Part shown: positions 1-8,547 of the stretch, one piece after another
Numbering within the stretch: position 1 is the stretch's first letter
Layout of the letters: each line of letters opens with the position of its first letter
Position numbers and translations under genes: made by a program
Notes under the pieces: generated by a model
What the model saw: only the letters and a program-made list of their open reading frames with translations
Databases searched by the model: none
Told to the model about the DNA's origin: nothing
Assembly: GCA_017481065.1 (NCBI GenBank)
Contig: JAFUPT010000038.1
Span: 1 to 18,886, forward strand
Direction: 5' to 3'
Source: Clostridia bacterium
GTDB taxonomy: Bacteria > Bacillota_A > Clostridia > Christensenellales > Aristaeellaceae
Length of the DNA stretch: 18,886 bases

Positions 1-1
1 A

Positions 2-925
<924 letters not shown>

Positions 926-928
926 GGA

Positions 929-1012
929 ACTGCCGGGGCACTGCCCCAAACCCCGCCAGGGGAAATGATTCCCTATGTCGGCCTACGGCCTCCCTCCCTG
1001 GACCCCTCTAAA
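929..1012 (-). repeat. Intergenic hairpin repeat, copy A (minus orientation)
   Basis: Read on the minus strand, this contains GGGAATCATTTCCCCTGGCG and then a GGGG...GGGGCAGTGCCCC segment, matching the copies at 6760 and 11615. It fills the gap between the hslU stop and the promoter of the next gene. A second small hairpin (GGGGC/GCCCC) at 935-947 lies within it but has no T-tract, so it is not a typical terminator. Confidence 0.7.
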
Positions 1013-1046
1013 GAATACAATCATCCGATAGTAAACGCCCTTCTTA

Positions 1047-1057
1047 TATGCTATTAT
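1047..1057 (+). promoter_or_regulatory. Candidate extended -10 promoter for the XRE regulator
   Basis: TATGCTATTAT places TGC directly before a TATTAT hexamer (1052-1057), the same extended -10 form seen at 3918-3926 and 9779-9787. No good -35 is visible 17 bases upstream. Transcription would start near 1064, almost at the ribosome binding site, giving a very short leader. Confidence 0.4.
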
Positions 1058-1075
1058 TGGAAAGAGGGATGTATT

Positions 1076-1360
1076 TTGCTGAATTTTGGTAACAGGCTGC
1101 GGGAGCTGCGCGTGGGAAAGGGCTGGACACAGGCGGAGCTGGCTTCGCAGCTGCGGGTAACGAAGAGCGTGGTCAGCGCCTACGAGACCTCAATGCGCTA
1201 TCCTTCCTATGATATTCTGATTCGGATCTGCGCCATTTTCCATGTCAGCTCCGATCACCTGCTGGGCATCGAGAAACAAAAAACGCTGGATATTTCCGGC
1301 CTGAGTGAAGAAAATGAAATGCTGGTGCGGCAGCTTGTGGCCGCACTTCGAAAAGAATGA
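1076..1360 (+). CDS. Small XRE-family helix-turn-helix transcriptional regulator
   Basis: This 94-residue protein is a Cro/C1-type HTH domain at about residues 4-65 (FGNRLRELRVGKGWTQAELASQ, recognition region TKSVVSAYETSMRYPSYDIL, ending HLLGIE), plus a short acidic and helical tail (SEENEMLVRQLVAALRKE) that could dimerise. It should bind DNA in the cytoplasm; its target is unknown. The TTG at 1076 is chosen as start because AAAGAGGGA (1061-1069) sits 6 bases upstream and the HTH alignment begins there. The longer open frame back to 965 runs through an intergenic repeat and is not credible as protein. The gene stands alone, with two terminators downstream. Confidence 0.88.
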   Translation: MLNFGNRLRELRVGKGWTQAELASQLRVTKSVVSAYETSMRYPSYDILIRICAIFHVSSDHLLGIEKQKTLDISGLSEENEMLVRQLVAALRKE

Positions 1361-1392
1361 TACAGCACCTCATCTGCCCTGCCTCTCAGTCC

Positions 1393-1420
1393 GCCTTCCC
1401 CTCAAGGGGAAGGCTTTTCT
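1393..1420 (+). terminator. Intrinsic terminator after the XRE gene
   Basis: GCCTTCCCC (1393-1401), loop TCAA, GGGGAAGGC (1406-1414), then TTTTCTT: a 9-bp perfect GC-rich stem followed by a T-tract, 32 bases after the stop. Confidence 0.85.
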
Positions 1421-1516
1421 TGATATACTCCAGGCATGCAAAGCGTGTCTGCCCCCTCGGCCGGGGCTGGGCCAGCGCACCGGTGTCGACTCCGCATAAA
1501 TCTTGTCCTGAACGGC

Positions 1517-1552
1517 AAAACTACCGCATACATAACTGTGTGGTAGTTTTTT
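1517..1552 (+). terminator. Second hairpin/terminator before the nucleotidyltransferase gene
   Basis: AAAACTACC (1517-1525) pairs with GGTAGTTTT (1542-1550), followed by further T residues. The A-run on the left and T-run on the right would let it act on both strands. It lies 21 bases before the next start codon, so it could also act as a leader hairpin for that gene. The stretch between 1421 and 1516 shows no other recognisable feature. Confidence 0.65.
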
Positions 1553-1573
1553 AATAGCTTATAAAGGACGTGA

Positions 1574-3901
1574 ATGATTTTGAAAGCGATCATCATGGCT
1601 GGGGGCGAGGGCTCGCGCCTGCGGCCCCTGACATGCGATTGTCCGAAACCGATGCTGCGCCTGATGGGCAAGCCCCTGATGGAGCATGCAATTTTGCTGC
1701 TGAAAGAGACGGGCGTGGATGAGATTGCCGCCACGCTGGGCTACCTGCCGGAGGCTATTCAGGATTATTTCGGCGATGGGGAGCGCCTGGGCGTAAATCT
1801 TCGCTGGTATATTGAAAAATCGCCGCTGGGTACCGCCGGAAGCGTGGGGCAGGCCCGGGAATTTTTGAACGAGCGCTTCATCGTGCTCTCCGGCGACGGC
1901 ATCACCGATTTTGATCTCGCCGCCGCCATCCGCTTCCATGAGGAAAAGAAGGCCCTTGCCACGCTGGTGCTCTGCAAATGCGCATCCCCGCAGGAATACG
2001 GCATGGTGGTGTGCGATGGCGAGGGCCGCATCCGCGCCTTCCATGAAAAGCCGGGCCGCTGCGATGTATATTCCGACCGGATCAACACCGGCATCTATAT
2101 CCTGGAGCCGGAGATCATGGCGCGCATCCCGGAGGGCTGCCCCTACGATTTCGGTCACGATCTCTTTCCCGCGCTGGTGGCGGAGGGACTGCCGGTGTAT
2201 GGCTACACGGCGGAGGGCTACTGGTGCGATGTGGGCGATGTGGGCGCATACCTGCGGGTACACGCCGACGCGATGGACGGGAAGATACGCACCATCAGCC
2301 CGGCGTCCCTCTCCAATGCGGCGGTGCTGGAGCCGGGCTGCATACTGGAGCCTCCCTGCCACATCGAAGCCGGGGCCCACATCTGCGCGGGCGCGCGCAT
2401 CGGCCCCTACGCAGTGATCGGCGAGGGCAGCGTGGTACAGCCGGGGGCGAGCATCAAGCGCAGCATAATCTTCCCGAACTGCCGCATCGGTTCCGGGGCG
2501 CAGCTGCGCGGCTGCGTGGCATGCGCGGGCGCGCAGGTGGGCGATGGCGCGCAGCTCTATGAGGAGAGCGTGGTGGGCAGCCGTTCCAGCGTGGGCGCGC
2601 GGGCGCTGCTCTCCCCCGGCGTGAAGCTCTGGCCGGAAAAGAGCCTGCCCGAGGGCGGCCACCCGGATGCGAACATCGTGTGGGGCTCCCGCAGGGAACA
2701 GCGCTTCGTGGCTGGAGCGCTGCAATTGGAATCCCCGGCGCAGGCAGCCCGGGCCGCAGGAGCCATCATTGCCCAGATGCAGCCCCGGGAGCTGCTGGTG
2801 GGCCGGTCCGGCTCCACGGTGGCCAGCGCTATGTGGCATGCGGTGTGCTCGGGAGCCATGGCCCAGGGCGTGCAGGTAATCGATGCGGGCATATGCTCCC
2901 TGCCCCAGCTGCGGCATGCGCTGGGCAGCCTGCACGGGGATGCGGCGCTGCTGGTGACGGAGGACAGGCTGCTGCCCCTGAACCGCGCCGGCGCGCGCAT
3001 CCCGGAGAAGGACCAGCGCACCATACTGAAACTCTGCGAGCGGCAGGATTTCTCCGGTCCATTCAGCGGCGTGACCCGGCCGATGCAGTCCGCCGGGCGT
3101 ACGGATATCGCCTACATCGCCGAAGCCGCCGCCTGCTTCACCGCCGATCCCCTGCTGGCGCCGCCGGTGGCGCTTTGTTCGGCGAACCACCACCTGCTCA
3201 CCCTTGCGGAGCAGGCCTTCGCCCGGGCGGGGCTCAGGGTGCGCAGCGAATGGAATGCCGAGCAATTTTTCGTGGAGGAGGATGAGCTTGGCGTATTCCT
3301 GCCGGGAGACGGCGAGGAAGCCGTGCTCTCCGACAGCCGGGGCAGGCTGGACGACACCCAGTGCCAGCTGGCGCGGGCATGGGTGATCCTGGAAGGCGGT
3401 GCGAGCCGGCTGATCCTGCCCCTGAGCGCCACCCGGGCCATCGAGGCGCTGGCGAAGGAATACAATGCCCACGCCGTATATCCCTCCGGGGAGCGCGCCG
3501 CATGGATGAACGCCGTGGCCGGCCGGGAACCGGGGCAGCTCGCCATCCAGTGCGACGGCCTGCGCTTTGCGCTCAGCTTCCTGTCCCGGCTCACCGAAAC
3601 GGGGCTCTCACTCGACCAGTGGCGCATGCGGCTGCCGCCTGTGTTCCGCAGCGCGCGCATGGTGCGCATGCCCCTTTCCGAGAGCGGCCGGGTATTGCAC
3701 GCGCTGGCGGAGGAGGCCCCCGGCGCAGAGATGGGCGGCGGACTGCGCCTGCCCCAGGAGGATGGCTGGGCCTGGCTCAGCCCGGATGAGGCCGGCGCGG
3801 AGATGGAAATCATCGCCGAAGCCGCCGATATGGAGGCGGCGGAGGGCATGTGCGATTTCTTTGAGGAGAAATTGAAGCGCCTGATGAACGCGCGGGATTG
3901 A
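1574..3901 (+). CDS. NDP-sugar pyrophosphorylase fused to a degenerate phosphomannomutase-like domain
   Basis: This 775-residue protein has three parts. Residues 1-235 form a nucleotidyltransferase (GGEGSRLRPLT at 10-20, CPKPM at 23-27, LSGDGITDFD at 105-114, FHEKP, NTGIYILEP), which should join a hexose-1-phosphate to an NTP. The family is usually annotated as mannose-1-phosphate guanylyltransferase, but the substrate cannot be proved here. Residues 245-355 are left-handed beta-helix hexapeptide repeats. Residues 375-775 resemble phosphomannomutase/phosphoglucomutase, but where the family has the phosphoserine loop (ASHNP) this protein has VTEDRLLPLN (461-470), and where it has the metal motif DGDGDR it has PGDGEEAVLSD (577-587). 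The mutase half is therefore probably inactive and may be structural or regulatory. The likely role is precursor supply for surface polysaccharide. The ATG at 1574 has AAAGGA 5 bases upstream. Confidence 0.9.
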   Translation: MILKAIIMAGGEGSRLRPLTCDCPKPMLRLMGKPLMEHAILLLKETGVDEIAATLGYLPEAIQDYFGDGERLGVNLRWYIEKSPLGTAGSVGQAREFLNERFIVLSGDGITDFDLAAAIRFHEEKKALATLVLCKCASPQEYGMVVCDGEGRIRAFHEKPGRCDVYSDRINTGIYILEPEIMARIPEGCPYDFGHDLFPALVAEGLPVYGYTAEGYWCDVGDVGAYLRVHADAMDGKIRTISPASLSNAAVLEPGCILEPPCHIEAGAHICAGARIGPYAVIGEGSVVQPGASIKRSIIFPNCRIGSGAQLRGCVACAGAQVGDGAQLYEESVVGSRSSVGARALLSPGVKLWPEKSLPEGGHPDANIVWGSRREQRFVAGALQLESPAQAARAAGAIIAQMQPRELLVGRSGSTVASAMWHAVCSGAMAQGVQVIDAGICSLPQLRHALGSLHGDAALLVTEDRLLPLNRAGARIPEKDQRTILKLCERQDFSGPFSGVTRPMQSAGRTDIAYIAEAAACFTADPLLAPPVALCSANHHLLTLAEQAFARAGLRVRSEWNAEQFFVEEDELGVFLPGDGEEAVLSDSRGRLDDTQCQLARAWVILEGGASRLILPLSATRAIEALAKEYNAHAVYPSGERAAWMNAVAGREPGQLAIQCDGLRFALSFLSRLTETGLSLDQWRMRLPPVFRSARMVRMPLSESGRVLHALAEEAPGAEMGGGLRLPQEDGWAWLSPDEAGAEMEIIAEAADMEAAEGMCDFFEEKLKRLMNARD

Positions 3902-3926
3902 AAAATACCAGTTTTTATGCTAATAT
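3898..3926 (+). promoter_or_regulatory. Extended -10 promoter for the homocysteine methyltransferase gene
   Basis: TTGAAA (3898-3903), 17-base spacer, TAATAT (3921-3926), with TGC immediately before the -10. The -35 overlaps the stop codon of the preceding gene. The predicted start near 3933 falls inside the hairpin at 3927-3946. Confidence 0.75.
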
Positions 3927-3951
3927 AGCGGCGTAACAACGCCGCTTTTTT
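3927..3951 (+). terminator. Intrinsic terminator of the nucleotidyltransferase gene, overlapping the next promoter's start site
   Basis: AGCGGCGT (3927-3934), loop AACA, ACGCCGCT (3939-3946), then a T-run to 3951. The 8-bp stem can form only in read-through RNA from upstream, because a transcript from the promoter at 3898-3926 would start within its 5' arm. Confidence 0.8.
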
Positions 3952-3967
3952 ATTTGGAGGTATAGAT

Positions 3968-4837
3968 ATGACCCGCGAAGAATTCTGCAAACTGCTTGAC
4001 AACGGCCCCCTTATCCTCGACGGCGCGACGGGATCGAACCTGCGCGCGGCGGGCATGCCCGTGGGCGTATGCACCGAGGCATGGGTGCTGGAAAACCCGG
4101 AAATCCTGATGAAGCTGCAGCGCGCCTACGCGGATGCGGGCAGCAACATCGTATACGCGCCCACCTTCGGCGGCAACCGGCTGAACCTCGCCTCCTACGG
4201 CCTTGCGGACAAGCTGCCTGAAATGAACCGCGGCCTGGTCGCCATCTCCCGCAGGGCCGTGGGCGATCGCGCGCTGGTGGCCGGTGATATCACCACCACC
4301 GGCAAGCCTGTGGATGTGGAGGGCGGCGTGAGCTACTCCGAGCTCATCGAAATCTACCGGGAACAGGCCGCCGCGCTCGTGGATGCCGGGGTAGACCTGT
4401 TCGTGATCGAAACCATGCTGGGCGTTACCGAGTGCAGCGCGGCCATCGAGGGCGTGCGCGCGGTTTCCATGCTGCCCATCATGTGCACCCTCACCCTCGA
4501 CGCCGTGGGCGGGGCTTACTTCGACGGCGACGCTGAGCAGGCGGTGCTCCAGCTTCCCGAGCTGGGCGCGGATGCCGTCGGCGTGAACTGCGGCCAGGGA
4601 CCGGAGCTCTACGAGGGCGTGATCGCGCGCATGGCGGAGATTTCTTCCGTGCCGCTCATCGCCAAGCCCAATGCAGGCATGCCAGTGATGCAGCCCGATG
4701 GCAGCGCGGTATATTCCATGTCCCCCGGCAAGTTCGCCCGGGGCATGCAGAAGCTGTACAAGGCCGGGGCAAAAATCCTCGGAGGCTGCTGCGGTACCAC
4801 GCCGGAGCACATTGAAATGCTGAGAACGATGGTTTAA
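3968..4837 (+). CDS. Homocysteine S-methyltransferase family protein (MetH N-terminal-like, stand-alone)
   Basis: This 289-residue TIM-barrel protein transfers a methyl group to homocysteine to give methionine. Family hallmarks are LDGATGSNL (17-25), the zinc-ligand cysteine in GVNCGQGP (Cys208) and the paired cysteines in GGCCGTTP (Cys274, Cys275). The length fits a single Hcy-binding domain. The folate, cobalamin and reactivation domains of full MetH are absent, so either a separate corrinoid protein supplies the methyl group or the enzyme uses another donor such as S-methylmethionine or a betaine; the sequence does not decide. The ATG at 3968 has GGAGGT (3957-3962) as its ribosome binding site. 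The gene stands alone between two terminators and has its own promoter. It is functionally linked to the transsulfuration genes at 13882-16214, but far from them in the window. Confidence 0.9.
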   Translation: MTREEFCKLLDNGPLILDGATGSNLRAAGMPVGVCTEAWVLENPEILMKLQRAYADAGSNIVYAPTFGGNRLNLASYGLADKLPEMNRGLVAISRRAVGDRALVAGDITTTGKPVDVEGGVSYSELIEIYREQAAALVDAGVDLFVIETMLGVTECSAAIEGVRAVSMLPIMCTLTLDAVGGAYFDGDAEQAVLQLPELGADAVGVNCGQGPELYEGVIARMAEISSVPLIAKPNAGMPVMQPDGSAVYSMSPGKFARGMQKLYKAGAKILGGCCGTTPEHIEMLRTMV

Positions 4838-4892
4838 AGCGGAGCAACGCCGCATCCGTCGGCCAACATTCCTACGATTCACCCGCAAATGA

Positions 4893-4937
4893 AAAGGAAT
4901 CCGGCTCATTCCTGCCGAGCCGGATTCCTTTATATTT
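4893..4937 (+). terminator. Strong intrinsic terminator after the homocysteine methyltransferase gene
   Basis: A 15-bp perfect stem, AAAGGAATCCGGCTC (4893-4907) with GAGCCGGATTCCTTT (4917-4931), a 9-base loop and a T-rich tail (TATATTTT). Confidence 0.9.
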
Positions 4938-4947
4938 TCCGGGATAT

Positions 4948-5012
4948 CCAAAGGGAATGCTTCCCTTTGGCGGGATCCGGGGCAGCATTTACGAACAGAA
5001 CCCCAGCCCCCT
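4948..5012 (+). repeat. Intergenic hairpin repeat, copy C
   Basis: CCAAAGGGAA (4948-4957), TGC, TTCCCTTTGG (4961-4970), then CGGGATCCGGGGCAGC and a CCCCAGCCCC end. It is closely similar to the copy at 6760 and lies between the preceding terminator and the candidate ECF promoter. Confidence 0.75.
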
Positions 5013-5037
5013 GCAACCAAGCCCGCCCTTTCCGGTA
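5012..5037 (+). promoter_or_regulatory. Candidate ECF-type promoter upstream of the sigma factor gene
   Basis: TGCAACC (5012-5018) and CGGTA (5033-5037) have the spacing and general form (AAC, 15 bases, CG) of ECF sigma-factor promoters. No sigma-A-like hexamers fit well here. Autoregulation would be typical for such a sigma/anti-sigma pair. This is inference from pattern only. Confidence 0.4.
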
Positions 5038-5082
5038 CTATATAGGTGAAGGCCTTCAAGAAGAAACAAAGGTGGTGCAAGC

Positions 5083-5643
5083 ATGAACGATGCTGAGATT
5101 CTCAATCTCTACTGGGCGCGGAACGAAGCGGCCATCGGCGAAACCGAGCAGAAATACGGTTCCTACTGCCGCGCCGTCGCCCGGAACATCCTGAACAATG
5201 CGCAGGATGAGCAGGAATGCCTGAACGATACCTGGCTGGCGGCATGGAACAGCATCCCGCCCCAGAAGCCCGCGCTGCTCAAGGCCTACCTCGGAAAGAT
5301 CGCCCGGCGCATCAGCCTGAAAAAATGGCGCGACCGTAGCGCCCTCAAGCGGGGCGGCGGCGAGGTTGCCCTTGCGCTGGATGAGCTGGCGGAATGCCTG
5401 CCCGGCGGCGACAGCATCGAAACCGCCCTCGACGAGGCCGCGCTCACACAGCTGATGAACCGCTTTCTCGCGGGCCTGGCGGCGGACGAGCGCCGGGTAT
5501 TCATCAGGCGCTACTGGTATCTGGACTCCATTTCAGATACCGCCGCGCGCTTCGGCTTCAGCGAAGGCAAGGTGAAATCCATGCTGTACCGCACCCGCCA
5601 AAGGCTCATGAAGCGACTCAAGGAAGAAGGTGTTTTCGAATGA
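5083..5643 (+). CDS. ECF-type RNA polymerase sigma-70 family factor
   Basis: This 186-residue protein has sigma region 2 at about 15-90 (YGSYCRAVARNIL, DEQECLNDTWLAAWNSIPP, LGKIARRISLKKWR), a linker, and region 4 at about 125-183 (LAADERRVFIRRYWYLDSISDTA, then the HTH GFSEGKVKSMLYRTRQRLMKR). Regions 1 and 3 are absent, as in ECF factors. It would direct RNA polymerase to a small regulon. The ATG at 5083 follows AAGGTGGTG at a suitable distance. Its stop overlaps the next gene's start (ATGA, 5640-5643), so the two proteins are translationally coupled, the usual arrangement for a sigma factor and its membrane-bound inhibitor. Confidence 0.9.
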   Translation: MNDAEILNLYWARNEAAIGETEQKYGSYCRAVARNILNNAQDEQECLNDTWLAAWNSIPPQKPALLKAYLGKIARRISLKKWRDRSALKRGGGEVALALDELAECLPGGDSIETALDEAALTQLMNRFLAGLAADERRVFIRRYWYLDSISDTAARFGFSEGKVKSMLYRTRQRLMKRLKEEGVFE

Positions 5644-6650
5644 AGCAGAAACTGAACGCAGAGGCCCTGCTCGGCACATTCGGCGGTGTCCGCGATGATT
5701 TCATCGCCGATGCGGATGCATGCGCCCGCAGGCGCAGCCATAAATTCCCGGTGATACTCGCCGCCGTGCTGCTGTGCATGGCGCTCACGGTATCCGCGCT
5801 GGCGGCTGCCGATGTGGAGCCGGTGTACAATTTCCTCTACCAGCTCTCCCCCGCCATTGCCCAGAAATTGAAGCCCGTGCGCATGTCCTGCGTGGACAAT
5901 GGCATTGAGCTGGAAGTGATCTCCGCAAATATTGAGGACGAGAGCGCAAAGATTTACCTGGGTCTGCGGGACCTGGAGGGCGGGCGCGTGGACGCAAGCA
6001 CCGACCTCTTCGACAGTTACAGGATTCACATGGACGGCAACAGCATGAGCACCTGCTCCTATTCCCATTACGATGAAAGCACGCAGACCGCGCTCTTCCT
6101 GGTGGAGATCTGGCCGGACGGAAACAAAATCGACGGGGACAAGGTAACCTTCTCCATAAGCCGCTTCATCTCCGGCAAGCAGGAATTCGCGGATTACCTG
6201 AAGATCGACCCTGCAGCCGCAGCTGAAAACCCCGCCGTGCAGACGGATGTGGTCACGCGCGGCCACGGATGGCTCGATGAATCCTGGGCGGATCTCGCCG
6301 TGGATGAATTCCTGGTTCCGGGCGAAATCCTCTCCCCCATGGAGGGCGTAAGCATCACCGGCATGGGCTGGGTGGACGGCTACCTGCACATCCAGACCCA
6401 TTACGAAAACATCCTTGATACCGACGCCCACGGCTATGTGTGCCTGGTGGACGCGGAGGGAAATTCCATCCCCGATGTGTATGGAGTGTCCTTCTGGGAT
6501 GACGCCGACAAGGGAAGCTGCTATTACGAGCAGATCTTTGCCATCAGCCCGGAAACCCTCGCGGAATGCAGGCTCTTCGGCCAGTTCTACCGGGCGGATA
6601 CGCTGGTGGAGGGCCACTGGGAGGTCACTTTTCCGGTGGAGGGAGAATGA
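5640..6650 (+). CDS. Putative membrane-anchored anti-sigma factor (DUF4179-like)
   Basis: This 336-residue protein starts at the ATG overlapping the sigma gene's stop; longer upstream readings are inside the sigma gene in another frame. Residues 1-36 are a short, arginine-rich cytoplasmic part (ACARRRSHK). Residues 37-56 are one membrane helix (FPVILAAVLLCMALTVSALA). The rest is an extracellular domain opening with VEPVYNFLYQLSPAIAQKLKPV, a segment I associate with ECF-linked DUF4179-type proteins, and continuing as beta-rich sequence without known catalytic motifs. The likely role is to hold the ECF sigma factor inactive until an envelope signal is sensed. The assignment rests mainly on topology and coupling. 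No classic zinc-binding anti-sigma HxxxCxxC motif is visible. Confidence 0.78.
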   Translation: MKQKLNAEALLGTFGGVRDDFIADADACARRRSHKFPVILAAVLLCMALTVSALAAADVEPVYNFLYQLSPAIAQKLKPVRMSCVDNGIELEVISANIEDESAKIYLGLRDLEGGRVDASTDLFDSYRIHMDGNSMSTCSYSHYDESTQTALFLVEIWPDGNKIDGDKVTFSISRFISGKQEFADYLKIDPAAAAENPAVQTDVVTRGHGWLDESWADLAVDEFLVPGEILSPMEGVSITGMGWVDGYLHIQTHYENILDTDAHGYVCLVDAEGNSIPDVYGVSFWDDADKGSCYYEQIFAISPETLAECRLFGQFYRADTLVEGHWEVTFPVEGE

Positions 6651-6679
6651 CATTGGGACTCCCCTTGGAGCCCGCAGAA

Positions 6680-6703
6680 AAAGGCACGCTTGTGCGTGCC
6701 TTT
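6680..6703 (+). other. Hairpin after the anti-sigma gene
   Basis: AAAGGCACGC (6680-6689), TTGT, GCGTGCCTTT (6694-6703): a 10-bp perfect stem, but followed by A residues rather than a T-run, so its role as a terminator is uncertain. The stronger terminator at 6716 follows. Confidence 0.6.
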
Positions 6704-6715
6704 AAAAATATTATC

Positions 6716-6748
6716 AAAAAATCGATCCCGGAGCGGGATCGATTTTTT
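6716..6748. terminator. Bidirectional intrinsic terminator between convergent genes
   Basis: A6 then TCGATCCCG, loop GAG, CGGGATCGA then T6 (15 bp counting the A/T pairs). It is symmetric, so it can end transcription from both the anti-sigma gene (plus) and the acyl-CoA synthetase operon (minus). Confidence 0.85.
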
Positions 6749-6759
6749 ATGAGAGGTTT

Positions 6760-6812
6760 CCAAAGGGAATCATTCCCTTTGGCAGGGTGCAGGGACAGCG
6801 CCCCAGCGACCC
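6760..6812 (+). repeat. Intergenic hairpin repeat, copy B (best example)
   Basis: CCAAAGGGAAT (6760-6770), C, ATTCCCTTTGG (6772-6782), then CAGGGTGCAGGGACAGCGCC and CCAGCGACCC. The stem is 11 bp and perfect. It lies between the terminator and the end of the convergent acyl-CoA synthetase gene. Confidence 0.78.
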
Positions 6813-6822
6813 AATACCCCCG

Positions 6823-8547
6823 TTACGCCGCCTTCTTGGCCTCTTCCTCTTCGAGGATGCGGTAGGCAACTTTGCCGACGAGGGTCTTGGGCAGTTCATC
6901 GCGGAATTCAATTTCATAGGGCATGGCGTACTTGGCAATGTTCTTGCGGCAGTAATCCATGATCTTTTCCCGGGTTTCCTCGGTCTTTTCGAAGCCGGGC
7001 TTGAGCACGATGAAGGCCTTCACCTTCTGCATCTTGTAGGGGTCCTTCACGCCGATGACGCAGGACATATGCACGCACTCGTGGGCGTCCAGCAGATTTT
7101 CGATCTGGGAGGGATATACATTGTAGCCGGAGGTGACGATCATGCGCTTGATGCGCTGGCGGAAATAGATGAAGCCATCGGCATCCATGATGCCGAGGTC
7201 GCCGGTATGCACCCAGGTGAGGCCATCGGAATGGACGCGCAGGGTATCGGCGGTCTCCTGGGGATGGTTCACATACTCCAGCATGACGGTGGGGCCCGCG
7301 AGGCAGATTTCGCCCTCCTGGCCATAGGGAACTTCGATTTAGGTGCCGGGCATCACATTCTTATAGTAGGTATCCGGGAAGGGGATGCCGATGGAGCCTT
7401 CGCGGGCATGGCCGCGGGGGGTAAGGCAGCTGGCGGTGACGCACTCGGTGGTGCCGTAGCCCTCGAGCACTTCGATGGTGCCCTTATGGTCGATGAGGAA
7501 CTGGTCGATACGCTTCTTGAGCTCAACCGGCAGGGAATCGCCGCCGGAGAACATGCCCTTGAGGCAGGAGAGATCCAGCTTTTCGAGGCCGGGCAGGCGC
7601 AGCAGCGCTTCATAGAGCGTGGGCACGCCGGCGATGAAGTTCGGGCGGTGCTTGGCCAGCAGTTCCGCATAGGTCTTGGGAGTGAAGCGGGGCACCAGCA
7701 CGCAATGGCCGCCGTTTACCAGCATGGAATGGATGCTCACGCCCAGGCCGAAGCCATGGAACATGGGCATGATGGCGAGCATCTTGTCGCCGGGCTGGAA
7801 GATGGGGTTGGTGGCAATGATCTGCGCGCCGAGGGCATTGAAGTTGAAATCGGAGAGCAGGATGCCCTTGGTGGTGCCGGTGGTGCCGCCGGAATAGAGG
7901 ATGACCGCGCCTTCGGTGCAGGGGCGCTTCACCCGGGGATCGCCGGCAAAGGCCTTGCCGCCTGCCAGGAAGTTCTTCCAGGCAATGTACTGGCCGTCGG
8001 CAGGGAGCTTGGGAATTTTGCGGCCCTGGGTGAGGGCATAGCCGATCTTCATCACGCCGGAGAGGGCGTCGCCGATGGAGGTAATGATAAGGTGCTTGAG
8101 GTGGGGCACATTCCCGCGGATGGCGGCAAACTTGCCGTAGAACTGGTCCAGCGTGATGGCCGCCACGGATTTGGAATCGTTCAGGTAGAACTCAATCTCG
8201 CCCTCGGCGGAGAGGGGATGGATCATGTTCGCCACCGCGCCCACCATGTTTACAGCGTAGAACATGGAAACCGCCTGGGGGCAGTTGGGCATTGCAATGG
8301 TAACGCGGTCGTTCTTCCTGATGCCGATGGCTGCGAGGGCGCGGGCGCACTCATGGATGGCGGAAACAGCCTTGCGGTAGCTGGTGTTGGTGCCCATGAA
8401 ATCATAGGCGATGAGGTCCGGGTGCTTTTCGGCGATGCGCTCCACAGCCTCGCACATGCTGCCATCAAAGTAGTCCAGCCGGGCGGGAATGCCGTTCAGG
8501 AAGGACGTCCACGGGGTTTTTACGGAATCGGGCTTGGGGAATTTCAC
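6823..8547 (-). pseudogene. Long-chain fatty-acid-CoA ligase (AMP-binding), interrupted by one in-frame TAA
   Basis: Two open segments in the same frame, 8547-7339 (402 residues) and 7338-6823 (171 residues), together make a full ANL-superfamily acyl-CoA synthetase of about 574 positions. Such enzymes activate a carboxylic acid with ATP and CoA. The first part carries the P-loop ILYSGGTTGTTKGI (216-229) and YGTTE (364-368). The second carries the HTGDLG motif, the hinge-like RIKRMIVTSGYNVYPSQIE and the C-terminal catalytic lysine region PKTLVGKVAYR. The TAA at 7339-7341 falls between VMPGT and IEVPYGQEGEIC, where nothing is missing, so one base change (for example GAA to TAA) explains it. The GTG start at 8547 has AGGAGGT 6 bases upstream and overlaps the stop of the preceding gene. 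Without readthrough, the product lacks the C-terminal lid. A sequencing error cannot be excluded. Confidence 0.85.

Noticed and set aside
965..1075. N-terminal extension of the XRE regulator to the ATG at 965
   Set aside because: The extension translates an intergenic repeat and lacks a ribosome binding site; TTG 1076 has a good one and matches the HTH start.
1559..3472. 637-codon open frame on the minus strand opposite the nucleotidyltransferase gene
   Set aside because: It is a GC-bias shadow: composition rich in His, Ala, Gly and Arg, no domain, no ribosome binding site, and the plus strand carries a clear enzyme.
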